Positions 15,201 through 29,089 are shown, numbered from the stretch's first letter. The stretch is 64,000 bases of DNA from Paramacrobiotus metropolitanus (GCF_019649055.1 NW_026570250.1:806001-870000), one strand, 5' to 3'. The notes: generated from the letters alone by a model not told the origin. A program made the numbers and translations.

Positions 15201-18200
15201 TTGAAAATATTGACTGGATAAATTACGCTGTGCAAATATACGGAGAGAAATTGGGCGAAATGGCCCACAAATCGAGTGTGCATAGAAGAGGAAATGGCGA
15301 GAAGAAGAAATTAGGTGGAAGCAAAGAGAGTCCTTCGAGTGGGCACGTGGAGCGCGTATAGGATGCGAAGTAATTGAGCGGCATTCATTAGGACTGAAAT
15401 TGTAAAGTCCCTTCAGTGCGTGTGAAATAGAGGTTTAGTGAAATTTTATTAGAGCGGACAGGCGTATTCTTCTGAACTGCATTCAAAGCGTATTTTACAC
15501 CGATATATTTGTAACCCACAAACGTTTACACACGCAATCTACCTTTCATGTAGTTAATTTTGTGTTTTAGTGGCACAGCAGATTGGAGTGCGTGCGATAC
15601 AATTTAGCGCTTTTTATTCATTTCCGGCGAGCTCAAGACTGAAATGTAACATTGTTGGACAAAATGTTATGTTTATGCATGATTTTGCAATTGATAAATG
15701 AGGCTGTATTTGACTTTTGTCAAGTGCGTTCAAGCAAGAACTGGGTCTCTGCTTAATATAAGCATTACGCGCCGGTCAGTGGGGAAATTGTTGTTGCGAC
15801 GGCGTGAAAGAATATCAGAAAACGGATCTTAAGCCCCATGGTATGGGTGCGCGTGTCAAATTTTTAAACCCCCCTCATTAGCGGACCCAGCATCAGCTGT
15901 GTCGAAGATATATACAGACCCCAAATTGGGTCGTGATGCTTGATCGAGCAGACAAATTTTGCCCGATTGTGCTGTTGGAAATTGGCTTGTTCTTGAAAAA
16001 TGTACTTTAATCAACGTTGCTCGTCCGACTGTTACCATATTTATGGTGGCTTGTTTAGGGTAGAATGGAACCTCCTTGCCGTGCGATTGCCATCGGTGAT
16101 CGATTCAAATCAAACTGCACCGCAGTTTTGTAGCCCTGGTGCTAAATGGCGGTCATATGGTTCGCATATGGCTGACCCCTTGGCCGTTTAGATAACCCTA
16201 ATGGACATTCTTGAAAGGACTTTTCAGTTCAATCCAGGCTGCTTATCACATCAAGATTTACCAGAAAGTATTTTTGCAATATTTAAGTGCACATATTATA
16301 ACCGAATGTCCAGAATGCATTTTGGACAGCGTTCAGCGCATATAATGGTATCCTGTAATTTTCGTAACTGGTTCTGATGAACTTCGTTGAATGTTTCATT
16401 TTTTAAAAAATAACTTTCCAAGTGTTCTTAAGCCTTTTTGTGTTTGGTAAAGCCGATGAAATTCAAAATACTACGTTTGGCAGTTCATGTGCAACAGTAG
16501 TGCAAGTACAAGTGCCAAAGTCGTTTGCTATGGAATGCCAAACAGTGGTCGTCATCGGGTCTTTCCTATTCTTCCAGTACTTAACTGGTGTCATAATTGA
16601 CGCCCGGAATGCGAACAGTGCATTTTTGAAGGGTTTGATTTCCTCAAGCCAACCAGTGCTCGGGTCGTGATTCCAATGCGACTTATCGGGTGCATTTTCA
16701 ATCTGTCACGCTCAGATTTCCTTATCGCAGTTTTAGGTAATGAAAAACCCATCCTGTCACGAATGGTTGATCTCGGCAGCGTTGAGTGCAAAACGCAAAT
16801 TACTGTGTGCAAGATGCCTGAATTACAGGATGGCATCATAAGCACAGAGGGTGCATGTAGGGACTTGAGCCGCTTGGATAATATATCGCAGTCCAGGCCT
16901 GACCGACGAAAATTCTTGATAAGCGAGTTCTTTAAATTGTCATTACGAACGCAAAATTATAGCCTGTCTGCATTAAAGGAACGAGAAATATGGAATTATC
17001 GGACATGCATAGGATGGTGTGCAATAGCAAATCTGTATTCGTTTAGGATCGGCTTATCGGGAGCAGATTCGATTAAGTACTGATGCATCAGAGCTCAAGC
17101 AAAAATCTTGCAAAGCCGAAAGCTTAGTACCGAAGATGTGTTTCAGCGTGTGATTTCATCATGTTTTTTTGGTAGCTGTATCTGTAAAAATTTAACGGCA
17201 AGTGTGTTTTGACAAATTATGGTTGTGAATTGGATTGCTAATGGTCCACAACCATTTCCGTGTCATAAACTTCAAAAATTATGGATTTTGCAGTGAAATA
17301 GCTGGTGTGTGTCTTTTACGTTCCACAGCGTATTTTACAGAAGCCAAACGAAGTGGATTAGTTTCGCATGATTGAATGGCAGTTGTCTTGTCTATTCTTT
17401 GGTGAAATTGGAAGAGAGCGGTCTTTTCCTCTTCGCGCGAAATGATGGTGAATAGAGAAGAAAAGTAGCAGACGGCGGAATCCCTGATGCGCGTAATGAC
17501 ATGGCCACCGTCGCTTGTGTCGGTGTGAAAGGGGCTTCCCGTTGCGCTGCACTGCTACCGTCTTTGGATGCTTATCTCGTGGGTCTGTCGTGGGGGTCAG
17601 AGCGAAAGTTTTGTTGGACGAGACGAGCACCTTGGCACTGACCAGTAGCATTTTGATCCTTTGACTTGATAAATGAATATTAACAATAATTTCCACCGGC
17701 GAGATCAGATTTTTGAGGCGTGTCGTTAATGAGAAAGTAGCCAGCGGTCAGAAAAGGAAATTCGGTATCGTTTCGGCTTTCGTTCTGATACGGGATTTGA
17801 TAATCCTGTTAATAGGGAAGGGAATTCAGTTACGCCGGTAATCGGACCGCTACTTTAGGGATCGTTAACAAAGCGTGAATTTCTCATTATCCCAAAGCCC
17901 AAAGTCGATTGATTTTGGGATCATTGTTTGCAAGTGTGTGCTACGCCGACGTTTCAGATAGTGCCGATAAAAGACGCACTGATGCGCGCTGGGATGGAAA
18001 GCTGGTCAAAATGTTACAGAAATATTATAGCGACATTCATACCTGTATAAAAATGAATGCTCGAGAGAAAAATATGAATAATGCTTCTGTGCATTTGTCT
18101 GGGTTCTCTGTCGGTCGAAATAACGCCAGCTGTTTTCCTGAATAGAGTTGACTTTCATACGCAACCCCATGCATCACGGTTTTACGCATCACTGACCGTT

Positions 18201-21200
18201 TCAAAAGAACCAGATCCGACTTTTGATTACTACTTGCGCGGTAGAATCGCGGCGTGCAAAGAAATTTGTACTTACAGCGTTCTTGATTAGCTGCATTTGG
18301 AGTGTTTATGGAGATTGTCAAGAGCTGGTTAGAAATCGAACCACGGCGAAAACCAAATACACCGGTGGTTACTGGTTAGGTAATAAACTCATATCAGGTT
18401 TCTGTTGTACATTTAAGCTTACTAGGTGTAGTGGAGACGGCGGAGTTAAATATTTCATGTTAGACATGGATCTAATGGCACACACCAGCATATTGTTGTG
18501 GATCATGAGCTTGTGTCGTAAATGCGATTTCAACCGCAACTGTGTGCGATGGACGCCAATGAAGAACGGCAGCGCTGGTGTTTGGCTCATGAGAGCATGA
18601 ACTTGAAATTTCCTTTCCAAGGTCTTCCTTAAGAAAAAATCCAACTGATCAACAAAGCGAATTATGCATCTATTGCTTGTCAAGTGCTTGCTCAAGTGCC
18701 AAGCAGTGTTTTTTATAAGCCGTTAATCCTGATTTCTGGCTGTTGACATATTCACTTCGATTGCTTAATACAACAGACTTCAACAGAGGGAACAATACAC
18801 CTTATAGTGGCGAATTACGATAATTAATTTTTTTGTGGTTTGCTAAACAACCGAGGCGCATTACTGCAATTGTCGTTTGTGTTCGTCACGAAAGCTATCT
18901 TGGCATATTTATATTTATCCAGCAAGCAAGTTTGCATTATTTCGATTCCAGTGTGCATGCCATCGCAGGTGGTGGGATATCAATAGAAATTGCTCCGTTG
19001 TCCGTCCACCTTCCATATGTAGCACATATGCCAGGAATTAAGACTTCCATGGCAAAATACTTGGTATTTCCTCTAATGCGCTTTTTTAAGGTGTCATAGT
19101 AAAGATTAACGATGCATCATGCAGGAAGGCCCAGTACTTACTTGTATGAGGGCGTTAAACTAATAAATATTGTTATTTTTCCATAAATTTTCCGTTTTTG
19201 CAAGTCGAGTGTCTCTTATTGGACGTTCTTGTACATTGCCATGCGCTCTGCACTGAGCATGCGACAGTAAATTTTAGCAACACTTCATTTTTTATTCATC
19301 ATCATATTGTTTATTTAACTAACCTGTACTGTTACCAATATGCATTGTACGCCGTGGCTCTGATGGGCCAGTATTGTAAATATTGGTCACGAACTTATTA
19401 TTAGTAAACATTTTCACCTGGTCGCTTGATGGGTTGTTGCACCAAGCCGCCGCAGCAATGGCCAGCCTTTAACCGGCCATACCACCGCCCTCCATGTTTT
19501 TACTTAACCTAAAATCTTTAAGACACTAGCCATATTTGATCCATACTGAATAAGTGAAAATTTGCACAACGATTTTCCGCGCGCCGGTTTAGCGCTGGCG
19601 TAGGTGCTGCTTAGTGCTTACATCGACGGCGCGTCTTGCCAGCGAACAATCTGTTCAGTATATTGCGCCGCGGTTTTCCGTCTCTCTTCCTTAATAAGCG
19701 CTTTAAAGTTGTTGCTGCCCAGTGGTAAGAAAGTGGAAATAGGTAGACCGGGATGGACAAAGAGCACTTTATATACTGATCCGCGCCACTGCGTAAACTG
19801 TCTGACCGGTATCGGAAAGAGAATCCACACAAGATCGCTCTGGGCAGACAAATGCACGGTTTTGAAATTCTTAAATGTCTTATCTGAGTGTATGATGATG
19901 CAGCAGCCACAGCGGAGATGTTCTACGGTGAATTGTTATTGAGTTTCGAAGGATTCTATTACGGAGAGATTAATAATAATTTGCGGACTATGATAGACTG
20001 GGGTAGCGGAATTGTTCCCAGACAGTAATCGGCATCATTAAATTTGTCAGTAACGATGCATAACTGCAGTAGCAGTGCATCCATCATGCCTTCCTTATTA
20101 TGGCCACAACAGCACCGATTTGTTCCCCTTGTCTTGATGATTATTAACGATTCGTGTTTTCTCTCAGCGGTTATACAGATGGCCTATTCCCAAGCATCGC
20201 CCCAGCAGAACTATCTGCCTGGCTCGTCGGATACGTTTGTGGATCCTTTTGGGAGTGTCCTTCTGCAGTGTCAAGTGAATCCTAACGATCTGCAAGCCAG
20301 GAACTCTGTAATGCTACAGTGGAAACGGAAAGTTACGGGAGGACGTGAGGAGAAGACCAGTTTGTCTTTGAACACGCAGCTGGATAGTAGCGTATGGGAG
20401 AAACCGTACTCCGAGCAGGATGGAGTGTTTCGACTGCTGGGAGACAAGCAAACGGGAACATTTAATTTGCAAATTACCAATGTAACCTACGACCAACATG
20501 ATGGTGACTATTGGTGCGATATGAATGTCCCCGCTGGTTCCGGAAGTCCTTCAAAAGTTTTACGAAGTCAGGAGTTCCATCTTTATGTCAAATGTGAGTC
20601 AAGTGTTTTTCTTTGCCGAAGTCAACTGGCGAAAACCTGTTGCTTGCAGTCAGCCAGAACCGGCTCATCGTAAAAGATAGATATTTTTCAAAAATGTACC
20701 GGGCCTGGTCAACAGCCGCGGTGCCGGCGCTTATCTGTGCTAAGTGGTCGATAGTCGTAAAATTTACCTGGTTAATAGACTCCTTTGAGCGGATAAGACG
20801 AAGCCGCATATTAACTGTTCATTTCGACGAGGTGATATTATTCGAGAGGGAAAAGTAGGAAAAGATTTCTGTTTTGAACGCTATAAAAATAGTTAGTGTT
20901 ATTAGTGAAAATAAGGCGACGAACGATGTTAAGTGGCGTATTGTTGGTACTATGGCGAACAATAACATTGCGTATAGTTTACTTTTGGCATTTCTGCATA
21001 CCACCCCTTTATCCTCCAAGTTGCTTTTATGTGTAATAATTAGACAACCTTTATCAGCTATAAATACCTGGATCAATGGCTTAAACAAATTTTGCAGTTA
21101 TTTCGCCTTGTGAAAGCAAAAGTCGGAAGCTACTTGAAAAGAAATAAGGTTTACTATTTTTTTCAGTGCTGAAACTTCATAAAAGTTTGAACAATTTGAC

Positions 21201-24200
21201 ATAATAAATATTTAATACTACTTCTACTTCAGTAAAAGCGGGAGCTTTTGGCTATTAGTTTTGTTTTTTATGCGATAATTTCTGTTGTAATATTTTTAGA
21301 AATGTAGTATTTTTGGAAATGAGATAAGCCGCGGCCAACTTCTGGATGCTTAAATGCTTTTTCGTGTCGATTTTATATTGGCTTAAGAATGAGCGATTTA
21401 AACTTGCTAACCCTTCGATTCGAAAAATCAATGAGGCTTTTGTGGAAGTTAGTTTGACTGTTTGAAAGTTGGTACTGTAATTCAAATGAATGTCGTAAAA
21501 TGTGGAGATTATCGAAAAGAAGTTAATGCATCGATTAGAGGTATTCTGCTGTTCTTTAAAGTTGGGCCGGTTTGTGTGGCATATTTTGGCCTTTAGAAGC
21601 CAGCCGAACCGGTTTGCATGAGCTGTTGTGTGCATTCTCTGTGTGATGTGTGTCTGCAGATCAACCACAAGCGCCTCAGGTGGAATTCTCTACACCGGCG
21701 GATGATTTACGGGAGGGCCAGAAAGTGACCATTACTTGCTCGAGTCGGGATGGTAATCCGCCACCGGAAATCAAATGGATGCGTGATGGGATTGTTGTTC
21801 CCAGTGTCTACACGCCGGCCAAAAGCCGGGCGGATGTTACTAAAGCGGATCTCGTTCTGGATTTGACTAAAGAGCACAATAAGGCTGTGTACACGTGCGC
21901 CGTCAGTAATCCCGCTCTCCCACAGCCATTAGTCAAAACGCTTGATCCGCTCAATGTGAAATGTAAGTGGCCATAACTTGCAGATCGCCACCGTTAACTT
22001 GTTTACCGTTATGTACCGTACATAGGTGTTGTGAATGCACTACGAATTAATTGTTGTATATTCAATGATATAGCGATATTTGTTGTATAATCATTGATAT
22101 TCAATGATCTTATTTTGACGTTATATTTCTGATATCCTAGTCTTTATTTAAGTTGCGCACTTTTTCGTATCACTTCTTAACTGAAAACGATTCAATAAAT
22201 CCTAAATGAAAATTACGATTGAATTCTTTTTGTTATTACTTTTATGATATTGAAACGTTTGTGTACGTATCATTCTGATTCACTTTCTTACCCGGTTTTT
22301 ATACCATTTTTCACCTGGTGTACCACAATCTTTTGCCCTTCCAATCTATCTTTTTTTGAGTTGTGATTTCCATCGATTCCGTTCGTCTCTTGAATGTGTC
22401 TGCCTTTTCTTCTTTGACGGAGTTCCCGTGCTTCTCGTGGCGCCCGGTAACGATGTGCATGAAGGTCCTGTCGTTTATCGTTCCCTCTTCTACTCGTTCC
22501 GTCATTGAGGCGGCTTTCCATTTTCGTGCAATCGTCTCTTGATTTGCACACATTACGGAATGGCCCACTAATGGCGCTAATGGTCTTTCATTATGGCCGT
22601 ACCTGCCGGCTAGCGTTGACTTGAGCGACTTCAACATTGTAGACAAGCCGCGGATCAAGGTCAGCGCCTACGTCGGACCTATGGCACGCTTGATCGCTGA
22701 ACCGGCGACGAGTGTGGCCGTGGAAGCGGGAACGGAAATATTATTAACATGCGACATTGATGCCAATCCGCCAGCCGCCACCCCATCCTGGCGGCGCAAC
22801 AGTCAAGTGATCCAGCCCAATAGCTACAATTTCACTTTCCTCCCAGGAATGTTAACAAAAGAATCCAAGGGCGGGTACAGTTGTGTGGCGGCCAATGGGG
22901 TGGAGAACGAACAGTCGGGGGAAATACAGTTGGATGTGTTGTTCGCGCCGGTTGTCACGCTTGTGCCCGCGGTCGCTTCTGTAAAGGAAGGGGAAAACGG
23001 AAACATTTGGTGTCAAGTGGAGAGTAACCCGCCGGTAACAACGGTAGAGTGGTATGATCCGGCGGGAAATCGGGTTGGAACGTCCGATCCGATGCTGACC
23101 TTTAGCGCAGTGCAACGCCGACAGGCAGGGTTGTATGAGTGCAGAGCGAAGGTGCACTTTCAAACGTATTTGGCTTCGGGAATCGGTCAGGTGTTTCGGG
23201 AAGGCCGGGGTACAGGGCGGGTTGAAGTGCAGTGTGAGTTATTAAAAAGCTGACCTGATAAACATTTCATTATAAAATTAAAATCATCCAACAGCAATTT
23301 AATTATCGTTAATGAAAGGTCTTGATCGCGATTCGGAAAATAATGTCAAACTGGATTGTGGTCATTTATATGTTTTTTTAAGCTACGAGGTATTCAACCA
23401 AGTTTTCTCTGTAGATCGGCCTGGAGTGGCTACAATTGAGCCGGAAAATCCCAAGGCAGCCATCGGAAGTCGCGTGTCACTACGGTGCAGTGCAGCGGAT
23501 CCCGGTGTCCCAGCCGCTCGTTTCAAGTGGCGCAAGCTGGACGGTTTGAACGGTGCTGACCGCTCCTCAACGGGAGAATATTTTAATATCACGGAAGCGC
23601 GACTGGATGATAACGGCGACTACGAGTGTACGCCAACGAACGATGTGGGCGACGGCCCCGCCAAAGTGGTCCGCTTAGAAGTCAGTGAACCGGTGTCCTG
23701 GATTACGCCGCGGCCGTACACGGACAATACGATTATTCGTAAGATTTCCGATGGGCCGCTGAGTTTGTTCTGCGAGGCGCGCGGCCGACCGGCACCCATT
23801 TTCAAGTGGTTTAAGGATGGCGAGGAAATACAAACTAATGATCGTCTGTACAAGATTACCAGTCAGGAGCCGAAAACCATTGACAGGTAACGGAGTAGTG
23901 TTGCTAAGCGCCCCGAGCGGTGATGATGTGCTGAACAGTATTGATGGTGGCGGCTTTGGGTGTAGGTATGCCTTTGTGACAAGAAGCGAATTAAAATTCC
24001 AAGGACCGGCACGTACGGAGCTGTTTTCAAGTAACGAGACACTCCAGCGAACCGATCGAGGGCGCTATATGTGTAAGGCCGTCAACGATGCGGGACAGCC
24101 AATAACCCATGACAGTCAAGTCCGTATTCAATGTGAGTAATTTTTGAAAAGCTTCTCATGCGTTAATTAAATTCCTATGGCTCATTAGCATAAGTTACGA

Positions 24201-26249
24201 TGCTCATTAAAGCGGGTTCTGTTTGCCATTGTTATTGAGCATGGATTCCGTTAGAAAATCAATCAAAATAAGACTGTTTCTAACTTTCTGTAGAATGCTA
24301 TTGTATTTTCAGTTGTAATTCGTTCCTTGCATTCCCGTTTTTATTGTTAATACTGTAATGATCATTCTTCATTATTTGTATGAATTTTGTAGATCCACCT
24401 GAATTCCGCAATCGATACAGTAAAGTGGCAACGGACCTGGGTCAGTCCATTTCCACGAAGATTGAGTGTCTCGTGGAAAGCCATCCACCGGCAACGATTA
24501 GCTGGACACGCAACGGACAGCCGATTTTCAGTCGACCTCGTATCGTGCCGACCGAAACGATGGCTGAAGAAATGTTCAAAAGTGTTCTCATCGTTGACTC
24601 ACCGAGCGAAGCCGATCTGGGTGACTACCGATGCTCGGCAACAAATCTGATTGGTGATGTGTCAAAGAATCTGTCGCTCGTGCGCCGCTCGGTTCCGGAT
24701 GATCCGCGCAATTTGAAACAAAAAGATCTGAGTTACGACGGGGTGACCTTAACCTGGGAGCCGGGATTCGACGGTGGATATGCGCAGAAATTCACCGTGG
24801 TTATGACGCGACCGGATGGCGCTGTGAAGTATTATCCCGTGAATGCTGCCAACATGTCGGAATTTCGGGTAGCGGACTTGACACCGCTGAATCGGTACAA
24901 CTTCCGGTTGAAAGCCGAGAATCAACTGGGACCTAGCCGTGGATCTGACGAGAATTTGGATATCATGACCCCGCAGAAACCTATTCTTTCCGAGGATATT
25001 CCGCGACCGAATTTCCTGCGGTACGATCCTAACACGGGGGTGGTCAGTTATGGAGTGCGGCCGTTGGAAAAACCACTGAATTTATGTGCCATGATTGATG
25101 TGCAAAAAGCAAATCAGCCGTGGAGTCCGGTTGCTCGTTGCATTCCGTTCAGCGATTTACAAGGTATTTGCTAGAATTTGTTTGCTGTCGTTATGCACAC
25201 CACGGTCCATCTGCTATCGAAATAACCATTGACTATTGTTGCAACATTTGTTACTAATTGAAAACGCTTCCTTCCGAAATTGACCTCTTTCATTTTTGTA
25301 CAGGAACCTACACCATACCTGGCCCGTCTGTTGCTGATTTTCATCCGCGAGTGCGCTTCTGTTTGTACGAGAAACAGGATGTATGCAGTGAGCCGGTAGA
25401 TGAGAACTCCGTCGTGCAAGCTTCTACGTTGCCCAACGCTCACCTGGACATCATTTTACCGGTGGTCATTATTGGTGCCCTGCTCCTTATCGTCTGCATG
25501 GTGACTTGTATCCTGTGCAAGCGCCGTGCTAAGAAAGTACCGGTAAAAATGGCCAAAACGTCAAACATGACGCTGACATCAAGCGGAAGTCTGCAGAATG
25601 GAAACGCGGGCGGTTATTATGGCGATGGGTACGCTAACAAAGCTCTGGATAACGGAGCTGTTAATTTTACCATTCCCAATGGAGGAGCGAAAATGGGACT
25701 GTATGGAACGGAACCGCATTATGGAAATGGTGAGTTTTTTCTTCTGGATACCAACACATTTGTTCGTGTTCAATTGTTTATACGTATTTTGGATGTTGTG
25801 GGTTTAGGCGCTCTTTATGCTCAAGTGGATAAGAAGCTGAACGGTGACACACTAGATGGAACGCAGTTCAAGCCACCCATAACCGATATACATGGCAATT
25901 TGTACTCGGATTCGCCACTTTATTTGCAGTCATATCCGTATGACGAGGGCTATGGACACCAGCATTCTCCCATGGGTACGTTTAGTACGAAATACAAAAA
26001 AATTTTCTTTCAAGTTTGATTTCTTACTTTTCCAATGTTGTACAAGATTTCTGCATGTCAGTGGCACTAATCGTTTTTTTTATAACAGATCCAAATTACA
26101 CCCATGTGCCCGGAGACCAAGTGAGCGGTCTGCCTGATCCCTATGAAGAATACGAAAAGACACCATCCTTTGGTGAGGAGAGTGTGGAAAGCGGCTACTC
26201 AACCAGCAACTCAAGAGGGCGTCGCGTAATACGGGAAATCATCGTCTAG
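9263..26249 (+). CDS. ed: Echinoid-like cell adhesion receptor (7 Ig, 2 FN3, one TM)
   Basis: Ten coding exons: 9263-9323, 20168-20593, 21660-21962, 22643-23233, 23415-23886, 23966-24132, 24393-25163, 25304-25729, 25808-25975, 26089-26249. Together they give 1181 residues with matching phases at every junction. Exon 1 plus the start of exon 2 encode a signal peptide ending near MAYSQA. Seven Ig domains follow, each with the Cys-Trp-Cys pattern (for example DGDYWC, DNGDYEC, DRGRYMC, DLGDYRC). Two FN3-type modules come next (first with LTWEPGFDGG), then a membrane helix (DIILPVVIIGALLLIVCMV) and a tail of about 180 residues. The protein ends in EIIV, the PDZ-binding end reported for Drosophila Echinoid, which binds Bazooka and Canoe at adherens junctions. 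Domain order and tail together support orthology. A nephrin/Hibris-type receptor is the main alternative but would normally have more Ig domains and one FN3. Confidence 0.9.
9324..20167 (+). other. 10.8-kb first intron of the echinoid-like gene
   Basis: Bounded by GTAAGT at 9324 and TCTCTCAG ending at 20167; both sides are phase 1 and join within the signal peptide. The interior has no convincing exon on either strand. The longest open frame is 138 codons at 16667-17083; it lacks splice signals and resembles nothing I know. A short GA microsatellite lies near 10357-10373. Such a long first intron commonly holds enhancers, but I cannot identify any. Confidence 0.7.
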
Positions 26250-27887
26250 GCTCTTGCTGTTTGTACTGTATTCCCCCTTGAGAGTGGCTTGTGTCCACTC
26301 TTCCACAAACCAAATATGTCAGAGAGCTATTTTATGATGGGCACATACACAGTGTTTCTCCCTACGAAGGATGGGCTGTCTGCAATGGGGAATATTTTTG
26401 GGCACAGGGATCTCCTACGCGGCTGAAAAGAGAGTTGTCCTAACTTTTATCACTCAGTAATTTTTAATCTCTATGCTCATGTTGGTCGGTCCTCCCGTGT
26501 GCAGTCACCGGGAGACGGCAGCGAGGGATCCAGTAGGGAATGGGGCTGTAGTGGACGGGCTAGGAAAGGGATTTAGGGAATGTGGTTATTTTTGCGGAAC
26601 AAATGTCTTTCGCACTGCTTGTTTTTATGCTCATCTGTTTACTTACAGTATGGGGTTGATTACTGGAATATTTAGCCTAATTTTTTTCAAAATGTGCGAG
26701 TGACTGTCTGCTTATAATTTTTGTATTGATTACATTTGCATGAATTTCAAATTTTGTCGCGTGCAGGTTTCATGTACAGTACCTAATTTTTTCGGTATGT
26801 CTCGATTGTGCTAGAAGAGCACATGTATACCGGGGTGTCGGTGATCTCCTTTCTGTACTATACTGGCTTGTGCTACAAGATGCAATACAGTGCTTGTACA
26901 CTTGTTGGACCAAATAAAAAGCAATTAAATGCATGGAACTGGAAGTATCTACGAGTATTGTGTGAATTTGTGGGTTTGGCGTTAGAAATTGATAATTTAC
27001 TCTGTACAAGCTAGCTGTATCATGCGGTAAATTTTCTTTTTACATTAGGTAAAGTAAATCCGAAGTAACATAAATTGAGTTAACCGTGCCGAAAAATACG
27101 AGATCGCTACAACAACATTGATACACTGTAACTGGATTTAAGGTCAAACTTTACTGAAACGCTTTGACGCAGTTTACATGTCCGCAGATAATGTATACGG
27201 TAACTACAGAAATATTCAAAGTAGATGTTACGATTAGTAGTTTAGTGCGAAACTGCGAAGTGATACTCGTACTGATCGAGTGAAACCAAACATTTAAACT
27301 CCCAAATCCTATTAATTTTCATATCTGTATAAGCAGATTTGTAAGTACTAAAATAACAATTGTAAGATTTATCAGCATGCAAGCTGATAGGTCGTCAGAT
27401 GCGGCACGGGCAATCATCAATGCACAGAGAAAAGTAAAAATTAATCTAATTTGGACCGTGGAGCTGTCTCGATTCTCGAACCGTAGATAATTCAACTTCT
27501 AATTTAAAACAACAAAAGTCCGAGAAAATTAGAGCCTTTGCAACTTGAAACTTCTACATTTCATAAATAAAACTGATTCCGTCGAATTCCAGATATTTCG
27601 AAGCCACTGGAGCGCCACTATGAATACCATCAGATTTTAGGTTTGCACTTTTGTACTGAGTGTTGACCACAATCAACTCGTACGCTAACTCAGTATGCAG
27701 TGATTTGAAATTCGCTCGGTGCTCTAAGGCAGCTCTAACCGAACACTAATCCCAAATCGCAATCGGAAGCGCTCGCACACTGATGACGAAACCCAATATC
27801 TTCAGAGCACATTTATTAAAAACCCACTTGCAGATGACAAAGTTGTAAGGTGGCAGAACAGCTCCAGATAAGTCGAAGAACAAAGAA
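26250..27887. other. 3' UTR of the echinoid-like gene and intergenic spacer
   Basis: Follows the stop codon at 26247-26249. An AATAAA at 26913-26918 is a candidate polyadenylation signal, giving a 3' UTR of about 0.7 kb. From roughly 27000 to 27887 I see no gene. Confidence 0.5.
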
Positions 27888-28637
27888 TCAAGCTTTAACG
27901 GCGTACAATCGAGTGGGAAACAAAGCCGCCTTTCGTCGCTGCTTCCTGTTCTTGATGTTTAGTTCTGACTTGGTGAGGGCCTTGCGGATGGCGCGGGTCT
28001 TCTTCGGTCGCAGATCGTAGGGAACCCATTTCTTTCCAGCGTAAAATTTCCGTAGATTGCTTTTCTGCGTCTGACTAATCACAGTCAATATCCTGGCGAT
28101 CGACTTCCGCACCAGACCACTGCAACATCGTACAATAAGAAAAAAAATAAAGCTGCAAATTCTCTGCAATGGTATTTGAACGGCGAACAAATCTAGATTC
28201 GTTCATCAGGCCTATCGATCACCATCATAATAGTATCAACATGCGTAAAGTTATCATCATAAACGAAAAAGATATGTGGTACTGAGTAGTTGGTGGTTTC
28301 CCTGTGCTGATGGTCCGTCAAGACCAGAAGCATACAGGGAACCAAGCAGGACAATTCACGTCATAGAGCGGAGTACTCACATCTTTCCAAGCTTGGCAGG
28401 AGCGCCTCCGGTGACTTTGGCGACTTTTAAACTGGCTAATTCCTGCTTCAGTTCCTCCAGCTGCTTGGTGAGGTCTTCCTTCTTCTTGCCTCGGAGAGTC
28501 TTCGTGCGGACCTTCTCAGAAGACTGAAGAACCAACGCGGTTAAAGCACAGCATACTTGCAAACTCAGATGGACTCAGAACAAGCAACCACTTCGAAATT
28601 CTAAGGACTATGTACCATGCGTTTGCTCACTCACCAT
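27888..28637 (-). CDS. RPL35: 60S ribosomal protein L35 (uL29)
   Basis: Three coding exons: 28637-28635 (the ATG only), 28523-28381 and 28119-27888. They encode 125 residues, against 123 in human. The large-subunit protein uL29 sits at the peptide exit tunnel. Family signatures are clear: [73 protein letters not shown] and the end YAVKA. The start ATG is followed directly by GTGAGT; exon 2 begins after TTCTTCAG. Splitting off the start codon this way is common in ribosomal protein genes. The second junction (AT|T) gives Ile, as in human KIRVVRKS. The gene faces away from the small gene at 29090. Confidence 0.96.
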
Positions 28638-29089
28638 GTTTGCTATCCGGACAGGAAAAATATATGAGAAAATCAAACGATAAACAATTTTTTTGATGGA
28701 ACTATCTTCCAGAGAAAAACAGTTTTTCAAAATCCTCACCGGTCATGTAGACGTGAGAGGCATGGCGCAGCACCGCTAGGCTAGACGTGCCGTGCACAGC
28801 GTGCACTTAGTTTAGCTGTGGTGCACCACTTGGATCAAAACACCGGAAGTGTTTTTGTGACTTGAAGTCTTGAACTGACTTCCAGCCTCCGATATTAATG
28901 AATGACCAGTTCCGAGTTTTCCGACACGAAATTGTACGTACTAACGTAGAATACCGATATTAATCTGGATTTTAGCTGCATTTTCGCTGCAACACGATTT
29001 TGCTCAGTACTGTCACCTTCCTTACGTTGCTAATTATCGTAAAATTTAGGTACTGCATTGGATTGCAGGCTTGCACCCAGACAACAGCA
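28638..29089. promoter_or_regulatory. Putative shared divergent promoter region
   Basis: A 452-bp space separates the start codons of RPL35 (-) and the small unknown gene (+). Both genes must be transcribed outward from it, so it probably holds both promoters. I cannot identify specific elements. Confidence 0.45.

Noticed and set aside
16667-17083. 138-codon + frame inside echinoid intron 1
   Set aside because: No splice or promoter context and no recognisable motif. Its length is possible by chance in 10.8 kb.
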